A stretch of DNA of 59,010 bases from Spirochaetia bacterium UBA5763 (lineage in GTDB: Bacteria > Spirochaetota > UBA4802 > UBA5550), in contig DIEX01000018.1 in NCBI GenBank assembly GCA_002418835.1, forward strand, positions 1 to 59,010. The letters are read 5' to 3'. Position numbers and translations under genes: made by a program. Below the pieces are notes generated by a model. It saw nothing but the letters and a program-made list of their open reading frames with translations, was not told the DNA's origin and searched no databases. This document shows positions 40,535 through 48,795 of this stretch, one piece after another. Each line of letters opens with the position of its first letter. The stretch's first letter is position 1.

Positions 40535-40590
40535 ATCCGGCCGGATTATTGTTAAATTTAAATTGTTTTTACATAATACCGGCTGGTATT
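40535..40590. promoter_or_regulatory. Two dyads upstream of the TetR gene (candidate operators)
   Basis: ATCCGGCCGGAT (40,535-40,546) is a perfect 12-bp palindrome. AATACC-GGCT-GGTATT (40,575-40,590) has 6-bp arms around a 4-bp centre, like many TetR-family operators. Both lie in the 146-bp gap before the regulator gene. Confidence 0.5.
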
Positions 40591-40622
40591 GCTTCCGGAT
40601 TAAATAAAGAACAGGGAACAGG

Positions 40623-41201
40623 ATGCATACCAAGTCGAAAAAAGAAAGAATAATGTATGCCACATTAAAGCTTATTACAGAGCATGGATTTCATGCCACA
40701 CCTGTATCTATGATTGCCGGTGAAGCAGGCGTGGGGGCAGGCACAATCTACAGGTATTTTGAAAACAAGGAGGCCATTATAAATGAACTTTATGATGTTA
40801 TTTTAAAGGAACTTCATGAAGCCACATTGGCAAACATACCTGAAATAATAAGTGTCAGAGATGAATTTTTTCTTAAATGGAGAAATATCCTTAATTATTT
40901 TATTGAAAGGGAATATGAGGGGAAGTTTGTTTCCCAATATGTAGCATCTCCCTTTATTTCAAGAACTGTTATGGCCGAGACCGAGAGGAGAAATGTTCAT
41001 CTGCGTCAGCTTATTGATCGCGGAATTAAACAGAAGGAGATCCGTGAAATAGATTATAACACTATCGCTGTTTATATGTGGGGAACTATAAAACAGCTGC
41101 ATTATCTTCATATTAATAAAGCAATAGAGATTACAGATGAGCTGATAAATGATATTTATACTGTTTTCTGGGAAGGGATCAGGGTACACCACGACAAATA
41201 G
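40623..41201 (+). CDS. TetR-family transcriptional regulator
   Basis: This 192-residue protein has an N-terminal TetR helix-turn-helix (KERIMYATLKLITEHGFHAT, VSMIAGEAGVGAGTIYRYFENKEAI). The C-terminal helical ligand domain (about 65-190) is of its own type. It probably represses genes for handling a hydrophobic compound, with the outer-membrane protein, DUF5692 and hydrolase genes as nearby candidates. Palindromes before it suggest autoregulation. The ligand is unknown. Confidence 0.9.
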   Translation: MHTKSKKERIMYATLKLITEHGFHATPVSMIAGEAGVGAGTIYRYFENKEAIINELYDVILKELHEATLANIPEIISVRDEFFLKWRNILNYFIEREYEGKFVSQYVASPFISRTVMAETERRNVHLRQLIDRGIKQKEIREIDYNTIAVYMWGTIKQLHYLHINKAIEITDELINDIYTVFWEGIRVHHDK

Positions 41202-41303
41202 TGGGATTCCCTCAATTTTATGTTATTTTATTGACAAAAATGCGGGAAGATTGAGTTTACAATGTAATTTTCAGCTTATTTCTTTATTTTGAGAGAGTAA
41301 AAT

Positions 41304-42329
41304 ATGACCACTGAATCTGATAATAAAAAGGAAGAAATAGAATTTTCTTATTTTAAGCCTGTAAAGAGGCTGGCTCTGATATTTTTCGCAGGATTTTCAG
41401 TCTACCTGTTTGCTTCCACCATGATGCTGATTTTTCTCACCAAGTCTTCACCGGAGATAAAAGTCCCTGAAGTAACAGGGAAGAGATATATGGACGTGAG
41501 CAACGGACTTACAAGAAAAGGGTTCAGGACTGAACTGAAGTTTATTGATGTTTATGATATTGAGGATGGAATTATACTGAGGCAGCACCCTGAAAGCGGT
41601 GAAGTGGCCCTTGAAGGGAGCAAACTTACACTTGCTGTAAGCAGGAGCAAGTTTTTCATTGATGTGCCTAATCTTACAGGCTCACAGCTTCCGATAGCTA
41701 TAAATAAGCTTAAAAATCTGCATTATCAGGACAAGTCTGTTTCTATAGCTACAGGTATGATATCATACATCCCTTCAGAAAAAACTGCAGCAAATATTGT
41801 AATTGATCAGTCCCCCAAAGCCGGGACTAAAATCAGCCCCGATATAAAAGTTAACCTCCTTGTATCCAGCGGTTCAGCAGGAGTTGATAAAAAGATGCCG
41901 GATGTCACGGGACAGTCCATGGATCTCTGCTTTGATTTACTCATGGCGCAGGGGTTAACTATAAAGCAGGAGATTGTTAAAACCGGCGATATGAACAGGA
42001 GCGGACTTATTGAATCGCAGAGCATTGCCGCTGGTACCCCTCTGAAGGAGGGGGATACCGTGACTCTCACTGTTAACTATTACCAGCTCACGGAACATCC
42101 ATATTCCGCGTATGAGTTTATTGAGTACACAATCCCCTCTGACAGTGAAAAGGGACTTTATGAGGCTGTAATTGAGGATAATCATTCAAAGAGAGTAAGG
42201 TATTCGGCAAACGCTGTACCAGGTGAGAAGATCAGATTTGTTTTCAGCAGGGTGGGGAACTCAAAGATATATATAGACAGAGACAAGAAAAACATAAGGG
42301 TAATGAGTATTCGGGTCGATGAATTCTAA
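41304..42329 (+). CDS. PASTA-domain membrane protein
   Basis: This 341-residue protein has a cytoplasmic N-terminus, one membrane helix (about 23-46) and three extracytoplasmic PASTA repeats: KVPEVTGKRYMDV, DVPNLTGSQLPIA and KMPDVTGQSMDLC. A C-terminal beta-rich region of about 75 residues follows. There is no kinase domain, unlike PknB. PASTA repeats usually bind peptidoglycan or its precursors. It overlaps rpe by 11 nt, so it heads the rpe unit. The exact role is unknown. Confidence 0.9.
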   Translation: MTTESDNKKEEIEFSYFKPVKRLALIFFAGFSVYLFASTMMLIFLTKSSPEIKVPEVTGKRYMDVSNGLTRKGFRTELKFIDVYDIEDGIILRQHPESGEVALEGSKLTLAVSRSKFFIDVPNLTGSQLPIAINKLKNLHYQDKSVSIATGMISYIPSEKTAANIVIDQSPKAGTKISPDIKVNLLVSSGSAGVDKKMPDVTGQSMDLCFDLLMAQGLTIKQEIVKTGDMNRSGLIESQSIAAGTPLKEGDTVTLTVNYYQLTEHPYSAYEFIEYTIPSDSEKGLYEAVIEDNHSKRVRYSANAVPGEKIRFVFSRVGNSKIYIDRDKKNIRVMSIRVDEF

Positions 42330-42993
42330 AAGCGTAATGATATCACCCTCAATTATCGCAGGTGATCTGAGCACAATGGGGAGCGAGGTGAAGAAGTTTG
42401 ACCCGGCGGTGGTTGATCTGCTTCACATGGATGTAATGGACGGGAATTTTGTGCCCAACCTTACATTCGGACCCGGTTTTATCGGAAGCCTGGGGAAGCA
42501 TACAGGAATACCACTTGATGTGCATCTGATGATTGAAAAACCTGAACTCTCGCTTGATAGTTATATAAGTCTTAATCCATGGTGTATAGTAATTCATTAT
42601 GAAAGCACAAGGTTTCCCGCAAGATGCCTCTCTCTCATAAGAGAAAAGGGGATAAAGGCGGGGATAACAATAAATCCTGCAACACCTGTTGAATCAGTTT
42701 ATGATCTTCTACCGTACTGTGACCTTGCGCTGATTATGTCGGTTGACCCCGGTTTTTACGGGCAGTCTTTCATGGAAACAGCAATTCCGAGGATTGAGAA
42801 GCTCAGAAAGCAGATTGACAGCAATTTCGGCGGGAAAATACTTATTCAGGTTGACGGCGGAGTTAATACTGAGAATATCGGACGGATTACTTCTGCTGGT
42901 GCAGATATACTTGTTGCAGGGAGCTCTGCATTTAAAGGCGGGGATGTAAATGGAAACGTGGCAGCTCTAAAAAAGGCAGCCCGCGGGAATTAA
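42319..42993 (+). CDS. rpe: Ribulose-phosphate 3-epimerase
   Basis: This 224-residue TIM-barrel enzyme interconverts ribulose 5-phosphate and xylulose 5-phosphate in the pentose phosphate pathway. Motifs visible: SPSIIAGDL, LHMDVMDGNFVPNLTFGP, DVHLMIEKP, ALIMSVDPGFYGQSF, QVDGGVNTENI and VAGSSAF. ATG 42319 lies within the end of the PASTA gene (11-nt overlap); a second ATG seven codons in is possible. The length is normal. Confidence 0.96.
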   Translation: MNSKSVMISPSIIAGDLSTMGSEVKKFDPAVVDLLHMDVMDGNFVPNLTFGPGFIGSLGKHTGIPLDVHLMIEKPELSLDSYISLNPWCIVIHYESTRFPARCLSLIREKGIKAGITINPATPVESVYDLLPYCDLALIMSVDPGFYGQSFMETAIPRIEKLRKQIDSNFGGKILIQVDGGVNTENIGRITSAGADILVAGSSAFKGGDVNGNVAALKKAARGN

Positions 42994-42995
42994 TG

Positions 42996-43024
42996 TTGAC
43001 AAAAAAATAAGGGATAAAAATAAT
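42996..43024 (+). promoter_or_regulatory. Promoter of the rpsP operon
   Basis: TTGACA (42,996-43,001), a 17-bp spacer and AATAAT (43,019-43,024) match a sigma-70-type promoter closely, just after rpe and 28 bp before rpsP. Confidence 0.7.
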
Positions 43025-43052
43025 TTACTCCCTAACAATACGGAGGTGGAAA

Positions 43053-43316
43053 GTGTCGGTAAAGATACGATTACAGAGATTCGGAACGAAGAAGAAACCC
43101 TTTTACAGGGTAGCGGCAATGGACAGCAGAACCAAGAGAGATGGCGATGTGGTGGAGTATCTCGGGAAATACCAGCCTATCATTAATGGAAAACAGTTTG
43201 ATGTTGATGAAGAGAAAGTTCTTAAATGGCTGAAACAGGGTGCACAGCCTACAGATACAATCAGGGAGCTGCTTAAAAAAGAAGGGATCTGGCAGAAGCA
43301 TACAAGCGGCAAATAA
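43053..43316 (+). CDS. rpsP: 30S ribosomal protein S16
   Basis: This 87-residue S16 (VKIRLQRFGTKKKPFYRVAA, DSRTKRDGDVVEYLGKYQP) has a GTG start at 43053 behind GGAGGTG. It is the first gene of rpsP-khpA-rimM-trmD-rplS, a widely conserved order linking 30S assembly, its maturation factor and tRNA methylation. Confidence 0.97.
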   Translation: MSVKIRLQRFGTKKKPFYRVAAMDSRTKRDGDVVEYLGKYQPIINGKQFDVDEEKVLKWLKQGAQPTDTIRELLKKEGIWQKHTSGK

Positions 43317-43333
43317 TTTTTCAGGGGGCGGTA

Positions 43334-43570
43334 ATGAACTACAGTGAGCTAGTTGCGTATATGGTAAAGTCTCTGGTTGATCATCCTGAACAGGTGGAAA
43401 TAAGAGAGATTGAGGGCGAAAAATCCACAATACTTGAACTGAAGGTGACCAAAGAGGATATCGGAAAGGTAATCGGTAAACATGGAAGAATTGCCAGGGC
43501 AATCAGAACTATCATTAATGCCTCTGCTACAAAAACCGGAAAGAGAGTTGTACTGGAAATACTTGATTGA
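43334..43570 (+). CDS. khpA: KH-domain RNA-binding protein KhpA (YlqC)
   Basis: This 78-residue single KH domain has the GxxG loop in IGKVIGKHGRIARAIRTII. KhpA proteins bind RNA, often with KhpB, and always occur near rpsP. Its stop overlaps the rimM start (TTGA), so translation is coupled. Confidence 0.94.
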   Translation: MNYSELVAYMVKSLVDHPEQVEIREIEGEKSTILELKVTKEDIGKVIGKHGRIARAIRTIINASATKTGKRVVLEILD

Positions 43571-44100
43571 TTCCCGAAAATGAATATATCAGGGTAGCCA
43601 GAATCGCGGGCTCGCACAGCCTTAAAGGCGGCCTTAAAATTTATACTGTTACCGCAATCCCGGAGAGATTTAATCCGGGAAATACTGTTTACCTGAAGTT
43701 AAATGAAGGATATAAAAAGTTTACTGTAAGCGATTTCAGGCCTCATAAGGATAAGATGTGCTTTCTCAAACTTGAAGGGATTGAGGATAGAAACAGCGCG
43801 GACCTTCTTAAAGGGATTGATATTTTTATAGACGGAGCTTCCGCTGAGAAGTTCCGTAACGAACTTGAAGATGATGCTTTCTTTTATTACGATATTATCG
43901 GATGCGGGGTTTTATACAAAGGCTCTGATTTCGGCACTGTGAAGGATATAATGGAGGCCGGCTCCGGTGAAATTCTGTTAATTGAAGACCAGAAAGGGAA
44001 AAGAGTCATGATCCCCTTTGTCGAGAGCATGGTTAATACTGAAAGAATTAAAGACAGGATAATCGAGATAACCCCCGTTGAGGGTTTGCTTGATTTTTAA
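43567..44100 (+). CDS. rimM: Ribosome maturation factor RimM
   Basis: This 177-residue protein has an N-terminal RimM domain (YIRVARIAGSHSLKGGLKIY, RFNPGNTVYLK) and a C-terminal PRC-barrel (FFYYDIIGCGVLYKGSDFG, RVMIPFVESMV). It helps assemble the 30S head with S19. It uses a TTG start at 43567, overlapping khpA by 4 nt. The length is normal. Confidence 0.94.
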   Translation: MIPENEYIRVARIAGSHSLKGGLKIYTVTAIPERFNPGNTVYLKLNEGYKKFTVSDFRPHKDKMCFLKLEGIEDRNSADLLKGIDIFIDGASAEKFRNELEDDAFFYYDIIGCGVLYKGSDFGTVKDIMEAGSGEILLIEDQKGKRVMIPFVESMVNTERIKDRIIEITPVEGLLDF

Positions 44101-44788
44101 GATTTACACGCTTTTCCCCGATTTTTTTGAATCACCCTTTAAATCGGGTCTTCTGGGGAAGGCGGTTGAATCCGGAATTATTGATATACGGATTATTGAC
44201 ATAAGGGATTATTCGGAAGACAGGTTCAGGAGATGTGATGATTATCCCTACGGCGGCGGTTCAGGTATGGTTATAATGCCGGAGCCGCTCTTCAGGGCCA
44301 TTGAGTCCAATGAAGCCGGGGGATCAAAGATGCTTTACACTTCTCCATCAGGGCGGCCTCTGACACAGGAGTTTGTGAAGGAGCTCAGCAGGGTGGAATC
44401 AGTTTCAGTAATCTGCGGACATTACGAGGGGATCGACCAGAGGGTAATTGATACTTTTGTTGAACACGAGGTTTCAACAGGGGACTATGTCCTGTCGGGC
44501 GGGGAGTTTGCCGCTCTTATAATAGTTGATGCTGTTGCAAGGAATATCCCGGGCTTTATGTCAAACAGCGAGTCGCTTGTTGAGGAGAGCTTTGAATCTG
44601 ATTTGCTGGAGTATCCTCAGTACACAAGGCCCGCTGAATTCCGCGGGATGAACGTACCCGATATTCTCATTTCCGGAGATCACAGTAAAATAGCCGCATG
44701 GCGGCATGAGAAGAGAATTGAAAAAACCAGGTCTGTAAGGCCTGATCTTTATAAAAAATATCTGAAGAGAATAATATTAGGGGAGTGA
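44090..44788 (+). CDS. trmD: tRNA (guanine-37-N1)-methyltransferase
   Basis: This 232-residue SPOUT methyltransferase makes m1G37 in tRNAs. Motifs: KIYTLFPDFFESPFKSGLLG, DDYPYGGGSGMVI, YTSPSGRPLTQ, VICGHYEGIDQR and GDYVLSGGEFA. TTG 44090 is chosen because the family begins directly before KIYTLFP and GAGGG lies upstream; it overlaps rimM by 11 nt. The trefoil-knot motifs are intact. Confidence 0.95.
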   Translation: MIFKIYTLFPDFFESPFKSGLLGKAVESGIIDIRIIDIRDYSEDRFRRCDDYPYGGGSGMVIMPEPLFRAIESNEAGGSKMLYTSPSGRPLTQEFVKELSRVESVSVICGHYEGIDQRVIDTFVEHEVSTGDYVLSGGEFAALIIVDAVARNIPGFMSNSESLVEESFESDLLEYPQYTRPAEFRGMNVPDILISGDHSKIAAWRHEKRIEKTRSVRPDLYKKYLKRIILGE

Positions 44789-44793
44789 CCGAA

Positions 44794-45174
44794 ATGGATA
44801 TAATGCAGGCAATCGAGAAGGATATCAAACCTGTTGAAAGGGAAATGACTTTTGAAATCGGAGATACTGTCCGTGTTCACTACAAAATCGTTGAAGGAAA
44901 CAAGGAAAGGATTCAGGTTTACGAAGGAGTTGTTATTGCTATTGATAATAAGGGCCTGAGCAAAACTTTTACTGTAAGAAAAATATCATTTGAAGTTGGA
45001 GTTGAAAGGGTGTTCCCCTTCTATTCAACAAGAATAGCAAAAATTGAAACAGTAAGAAAAGGTAAAGTCAGAAGAGCAAAACTCTACTTCCTCAGGGAGA
45101 GAAAGGGTAAATCAGCGAAACTGAGAGAAAGAATTTTCAGAACAGCTAAAAATGAAGCTCCTAAAGCTGAATAG
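44794..45174 (+). CDS. rplS: 50S ribosomal protein L19
   Basis: This 126-residue L19 (FEIGDTVRVHYKIVEG, RIQVYEGVVIAI, TFTVRKISFEVGVERVFP, RRAKLYFLRERKGKSAKLRE) uses ATG 44794. GGGGAG lies 8 nt upstream, so this start is preferred to a GTG at 44785. A weak stem-loop (45,208-45,234) follows. Confidence 0.96.
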   Translation: MDIMQAIEKDIKPVEREMTFEIGDTVRVHYKIVEGNKERIQVYEGVVIAIDNKGLSKTFTVRKISFEVGVERVFPFYSTRIAKIETVRKGKVRRAKLYFLRERKGKSAKLRERIFRTAKNEAPKAE

Positions 45175-45207
45175 TAAGGCTTTTTACAGAGTAGACATTC
45201 AGAAAAA

Positions 45208-45234
45208 AAACGGCACGGTTCAATCGGGCCGTTT
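45208..45234. repeat. Weak stem-loop between rplS and rnhB
   Basis: AAACGGC pairs with GCCGTTT across a partly paired loop. It is preceded by an A-run but not followed by a convincing T-run, so termination is doubtful. Confidence 0.4.
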
Positions 45235-45263
45235 ACTCATGAAATTAACGGGGGGTGACAGAG

Positions 45264-45947
45264 ATGTCCCCCCTTTTTAATGCTGCAAAGAGCCGCCCGG
45301 ATTTTTCAATTGAAGAGGGGCTCTTCAGGGAAGGGTTCAGGTGTATAGCAGGTATTGACGAGGCCGGGAGGGGGGCTCTTGCCGGACCCCTGGGTATTGG
45401 CCTTGTTATATACTCTCATGAAATATACAGCTGTACCCCGGAGGAGATCTCCTGCACAATAAATGATTCCAAGCAGATAACCCACAAAAAAAGGGTCAGA
45501 GCCCTTGCTGATATAGAAAAATATGCACTCACAGCAATATCAGTTCTTGTGCCTCACACAATCATTGATGAAATAAATATAAACCGGGCAACAGAACTTG
45601 GTATAAAAAGGCTGCTCGAAAAATCCCCTGTTAAACCTGATGTTCTCATCATTGATGGAAATTATAAATTCAGCTTTAACATACCATCAGTATCAGTAAT
45701 AAAAGGTGACGGCAGATCTTTGTCTATTGCCTCAGCGTCGATCCTTGCAAAGGTCAGACGTGATGCGATTATGGATAAGATCGATGTTAAATGCCCGGGG
45801 TACGGATTCAACTGTAACAAGGGTTACGGAACAGCTTCTCATCTTGAATCCATTGAAAAAAACGGCTTTTCCTGGGTTCACAGAAAAAGCTATGATCCCG
45901 TGAGGAGCATGATCGAGGCGCAGGGGATACTCTTTGATGAAGATTAA
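45264..45947 (+). CDS. rnhB: Ribonuclease HII
   Basis: This 227-residue enzyme removes RNA from RNA-DNA hybrids and single ribonucleotides from DNA. It has the hallmark GIDEAGRGALAGP, a conserved DSKQITHKKR and LIIDGNYKF, and GDGRSLSIASASILAKVRRD. ATG 45264 follows GGGGGTGACAGAG and is preferred to a GTG at 45255. The next gene overlaps its end by 11 nt. Confidence 0.95.
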   Translation: MSPLFNAAKSRPDFSIEEGLFREGFRCIAGIDEAGRGALAGPLGIGLVIYSHEIYSCTPEEISCTINDSKQITHKKRVRALADIEKYALTAISVLVPHTIIDEININRATELGIKRLLEKSPVKPDVLIIDGNYKFSFNIPSVSVIKGDGRSLSIASASILAKVRRDAIMDKIDVKCPGYGFNCNKGYGTASHLESIEKNGFSWVHRKSYDPVRSMIEAQGILFDED

Positions 45948-46980
45948 CGATCAGCATCTTCAGGCAATCTCTGTGAAGCATGGTGGTGGAAATTCTGCTC
46001 TTTTCAGTGACCTCCGCCCCGGCGACAGGATTACTGCGAAGATTATACAGAGCGGGGGCAATACAGCTCTCCTTGAGTTCAGAGGGAAAAAAATAACTGC
46101 TGATTTTACAGCAGGGGTCCCTTCCGGAGGTAGTGTTGAGCTTATACTGAGTGAGAAGACCCCGGAGAGGATTGCTTTAACTATTGCAGGTAAACCTGTT
46201 TCTGATGAGTTCATTAAACTCCTTTTATCTGTTTCAGTTCTTCCAGAATCCGGTTTTGATGATATCTCTCCGCATAACCTTATGAAATTTCTCGGAAGCG
46301 GAAAAGTTGATCTGTTTACCCTGAATCTTTTTCTTGCAGGGATTAAAAGAGATGGGAGAGAGGGGAAAACACAGGCTGAACTTTTCAATTATCTGCTGAA
46401 AAAGGGGATAAGCTACAATACCCTTGCAGATCTTTCGATGATCTTTGCCGGAAAGGGGGGAGCTGCGGCCCTTGTCGCGTATTATATGTTCGCTGAAAGC
46501 GGAGGGAAAATCCTGCGGAGAATGAGAGAGGATAATATTGAGGAGAAAATTGACGATATATGCAGAAATCTTCCGGAGGACGATGGGATTTTTGCTGATA
46601 TTTTGAGCTTCCTGATTGAAGATGATAGACCGGATGGAGTATATGGAGATATAGCTGTTCCTGATGGTGAAGGTTTTTCAAAGCTCAGGTATATCCGTCA
46701 TGAGGGGGCGTATTTTTTTGATATGGAGTTCTCAGCTGTCGGGAGGGTATATGCTTCTGTGAAGGGGGATAAAAACGGGACTTTTATCTCTGTTTTCGCC
46801 GAAAATGATGATCTTATTGATTTTTTCAGGGAGAGAGAAGATATTCTTAAAAGAAACCTGGAATTGATGAATGTTAAAAAACCGTTTATAATGATCCATA
46901 ACGCTAAAAAAATGATTGATAAATTGGATATCTGGCGTACAGATTTTTATATAAAAAGAGAGTTCGATGTCAAAGTTTAA
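45937..46980 (+). CDS. FliK/YlqG-like protein
   Basis: This 347-residue protein shows an N-terminal beta-rich segment (DRITAKIIQSGGNTALLEF, VELILSEKTPERIALTI) and a C-terminal domain (YFFDMEFSAVGRVYASV, ISVFAENDDLIDFFRERED) reminiscent of the FliK hook-length-control C-terminus. The same place after rnhB in Bacillus is held by YlqG, next to FlhB-like YlqH, which matches the neighbour here. A flagellar or type III export role is possible but not shown. It overlaps rnhB by 11 nt and the next gene by 1 nt (TAATG). Confidence 0.65.
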   Translation: MKINDQHLQAISVKHGGGNSALFSDLRPGDRITAKIIQSGGNTALLEFRGKKITADFTAGVPSGGSVELILSEKTPERIALTIAGKPVSDEFIKLLLSVSVLPESGFDDISPHNLMKFLGSGKVDLFTLNLFLAGIKRDGREGKTQAELFNYLLKKGISYNTLADLSMIFAGKGGAAALVAYYMFAESGGKILRRMREDNIEEKIDDICRNLPEDDGIFADILSFLIEDDRPDGVYGDIAVPDGEGFSKLRYIRHEGAYFFDMEFSAVGRVYASVKGDKNGTFISVFAENDDLIDFFREREDILKRNLELMNVKKPFIMIHNAKKMIDKLDIWRTDFYIKREFDVKV

Positions 46981-47258
46981 TGGATAAAAGTGTAGCAATA
47001 GAGTACAGAAGTGATGCACCGAGAATAATTGCTAAAGCAAAAGGTGCACTTGTAAAAAAAATGTTGCAAATAGCGGAGGAAAAAAATATTTCAATCTATA
47101 GAGATATTGATCTGACCGGGCTTCTTTTTGGGCTTAATGCAGGCGATTCTATACCTGAGGATCTTTTTGGCGCTGTTGCTGCTGTTATGGCATATTGCTA
47201 TGAGGTGAATTCAGATTTCAGGAACAAAATTAATTCTGCGGGAATGCTTAATGACTGA
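46980..47258 (+). CDS. FlhB-like C-terminal domain protein (YlqH type)
   Basis: This 92-residue protein resembles only the cytoplasmic domain of FlhB/YscU: VAIEYRSDAPRIIAKAKGAL, ISIYRDIDLTGLLFGL and FGAVAAVMAYCYEV. The autocleavage motif NPTH of full FlhB is absent. YlqH-type small proteins can partly substitute for that domain or act elsewhere. Its ATG overlaps the preceding stop (TAATG). An export-gate role is inferred only by homology. Confidence 0.8.
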   Translation: MDKSVAIEYRSDAPRIIAKAKGALVKKMLQIAEEKNISIYRDIDLTGLLFGLNAGDSIPEDLFGAVAAVMAYCYEVNSDFRNKINSAGMLND

Positions 47259-48429
47259 AATGAAGAAAATATCTGTGGAAGAGCTTAAACCAGGTATGAT
47301 GTTTAATAAAGCTGTCTATATTGACAGCGACAACATGCTGGTGGGGCCCAATATTCCCCTGAAAGAGGATGATATAAAAAAACTCATGAAGTGGGGAGTT
47401 GCCGAAGTGGAAACCACTGCTGATGTTATACAGCAGGGATCTTTTGTCACAAGCGGTTCAGCAAAGAGCAACCAGATACTTCATGATTATGAACAGCTGC
47501 TCTCTCTCAGGAAAAGACTCATTGAAGTTCATAACAATGCCTGCTATAAAATTGACAGGATGTATTCCCTTATCCGTAAAGATCTTCCCATTGAACTTCC
47601 ATCCGTTCAGAAAGTTGTATCTGATATTCTGGGACTTATTAAAGAGAACAGCAATGTTTTTCTTTTCCTGACCGGGCTTGATGATGTGGACAGGAATTAT
47701 CTCGTTACCCATTCCGTAAATGTAACCTTCTATTCGCTTATAATCGGCCAGGCGATGAATTATAATGATAAACAGCTCATCGAACTGGGGACAGGTACAA
47801 TACTGATAGATTCAGGTATGACAAAAATACCTGTTTACATAATACATAAGCAGTCGAACCTTACAGACAGTGAATACCAGATGATCAAGGCGCACCCTCT
47901 TCACGGATATAAGGCGCTTATTAATTATACAGAACTGAATGAACGGATAGCCAATATATCACTGCAGCACCATGAGCAGTTTGACGGCAAAGGGTACCCG
48001 CGCGGCCTTAAAGGGAAGGAGATCGATGAGTACGCGCGCATAGCAGCAATCGCTGACAGCTACGAGGCTCAGATCTCCAACAGGAGCTACCGCGGCAAGG
48101 TTTACGCCTATCATGCTATGAAGAACCTCCTCGCAAGCGGAGTAAACAAGTTTGATCCCGAAATTCTGAAATTATTTCTCTCCCGGATGTCTGTTTATCC
48201 TATAGGCTCAATAGTACAGCTTAATGATAATTCCATAGGGATAGTAATAGGTTCTGTTACAGAGAAACCTCTCCGCCCTATAATAAAACTCATAATAGAT
48301 TCAGCAAACCAGAAGATAACTGATACACGAATAATAAACCTCCTTGAGGATACCACAAAATATATTAATAAAGTTCTCAGTGAAAAAGAGGCAGGTATTA
48401 ACCTTTTTGATATACTCTGGGGCTTCTGA
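47251..48429 (+). CDS. HD-GYP protein with degenerate HD dyad
   Basis: This 392-residue protein has an N-terminal DUF3391-like region (VEELKPGMMFNKAVYID), a helical linker and an HD-GYP domain. The dyad that should read HD is Ile186-Asp187 (GTGTILIDSGMTKIP), while His154, His215, the HH pair at 240-241 and GKGYP (247-250) are kept. Cyclic-di-GMP hydrolysis is therefore doubtful; it may be a sensor or binding partner. It is coupled to the FlhB-like gene (8-nt overlap) and to yraN directly downstream. Confidence 0.85.
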   Translation: MTEMKKISVEELKPGMMFNKAVYIDSDNMLVGPNIPLKEDDIKKLMKWGVAEVETTADVIQQGSFVTSGSAKSNQILHDYEQLLSLRKRLIEVHNNACYKIDRMYSLIRKDLPIELPSVQKVVSDILGLIKENSNVFLFLTGLDDVDRNYLVTHSVNVTFYSLIIGQAMNYNDKQLIELGTGTILIDSGMTKIPVYIIHKQSNLTDSEYQMIKAHPLHGYKALINYTELNERIANISLQHHEQFDGKGYPRGLKGKEIDEYARIAAIADSYEAQISNRSYRGKVYAYHAMKNLLASGVNKFDPEILKLFLSRMSVYPIGSIVQLNDNSIGIVIGSVTEKPLRPIIKLIIDSANQKITDTRIINLLEDTTKYINKVLSEKEAGINLFDILWGF

Positions 48430-48792
48430 TTGAACGATCTCTACAGAAAGAAGTTCGGCGCAGAGGGGGAGGAGCGGGCTGCCGCTTTTCTTCAGGAAAA
48501 GGGCTTCTCAATAATTGAGCGGAACTATCGAGCCGGTAAGATCGGCGAAATTGATATAATAGCAGTTAAGAAAGATCTCGTTGTTTTTGCCGAGGTGAAG
48601 TCAAGAAGCGGTGATGCTTTCGGCGGAGGGATCTACTCCATCAATGAATCGAAGAAGAGACATCTCCGGACTGCTGCGAGAGTATTCCTTGCATCGCATC
48701 CATCGTATAACACTAAAGAATATACATTCAGATTTGATCTAATTCTTGTTTCAGGAGATAAGATTGAATTGGTTGATGATATTATCCGTTGA
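48430..48792 (+). CDS. yraN: YraN family (UPF0102) predicted nuclease
   Basis: This 120-residue restriction-endonuclease-like protein has the pattern GAEGEERAAAFLQEKGF, IGEIDIIA and VVFAEVKSRSG, which supplies the E...D...ExK active-site residues of the fold. Biochemistry in the family is poorly settled. It starts with TTG at 48430, directly after the HD-GYP stop, and ends 3 nt from the convergent dtd gene. Being near rnhB is typical. Confidence 0.9.
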   Translation: MNDLYRKKFGAEGEERAAAFLQEKGFSIIERNYRAGKIGEIDIIAVKKDLVVFAEVKSRSGDAFGGGIYSINESKKRHLRTAARVFLASHPSYNTKEYTFRFDLILVSGDKIELVDDIIR

Positions 48793-48795
48793 TTG

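Noticed and set aside
41231..41263. Promoter TTGACA...TACAAT before the PASTA gene
   Set aside because: The spacer would be 21 bp, too long for a confident sigma-70 promoter.
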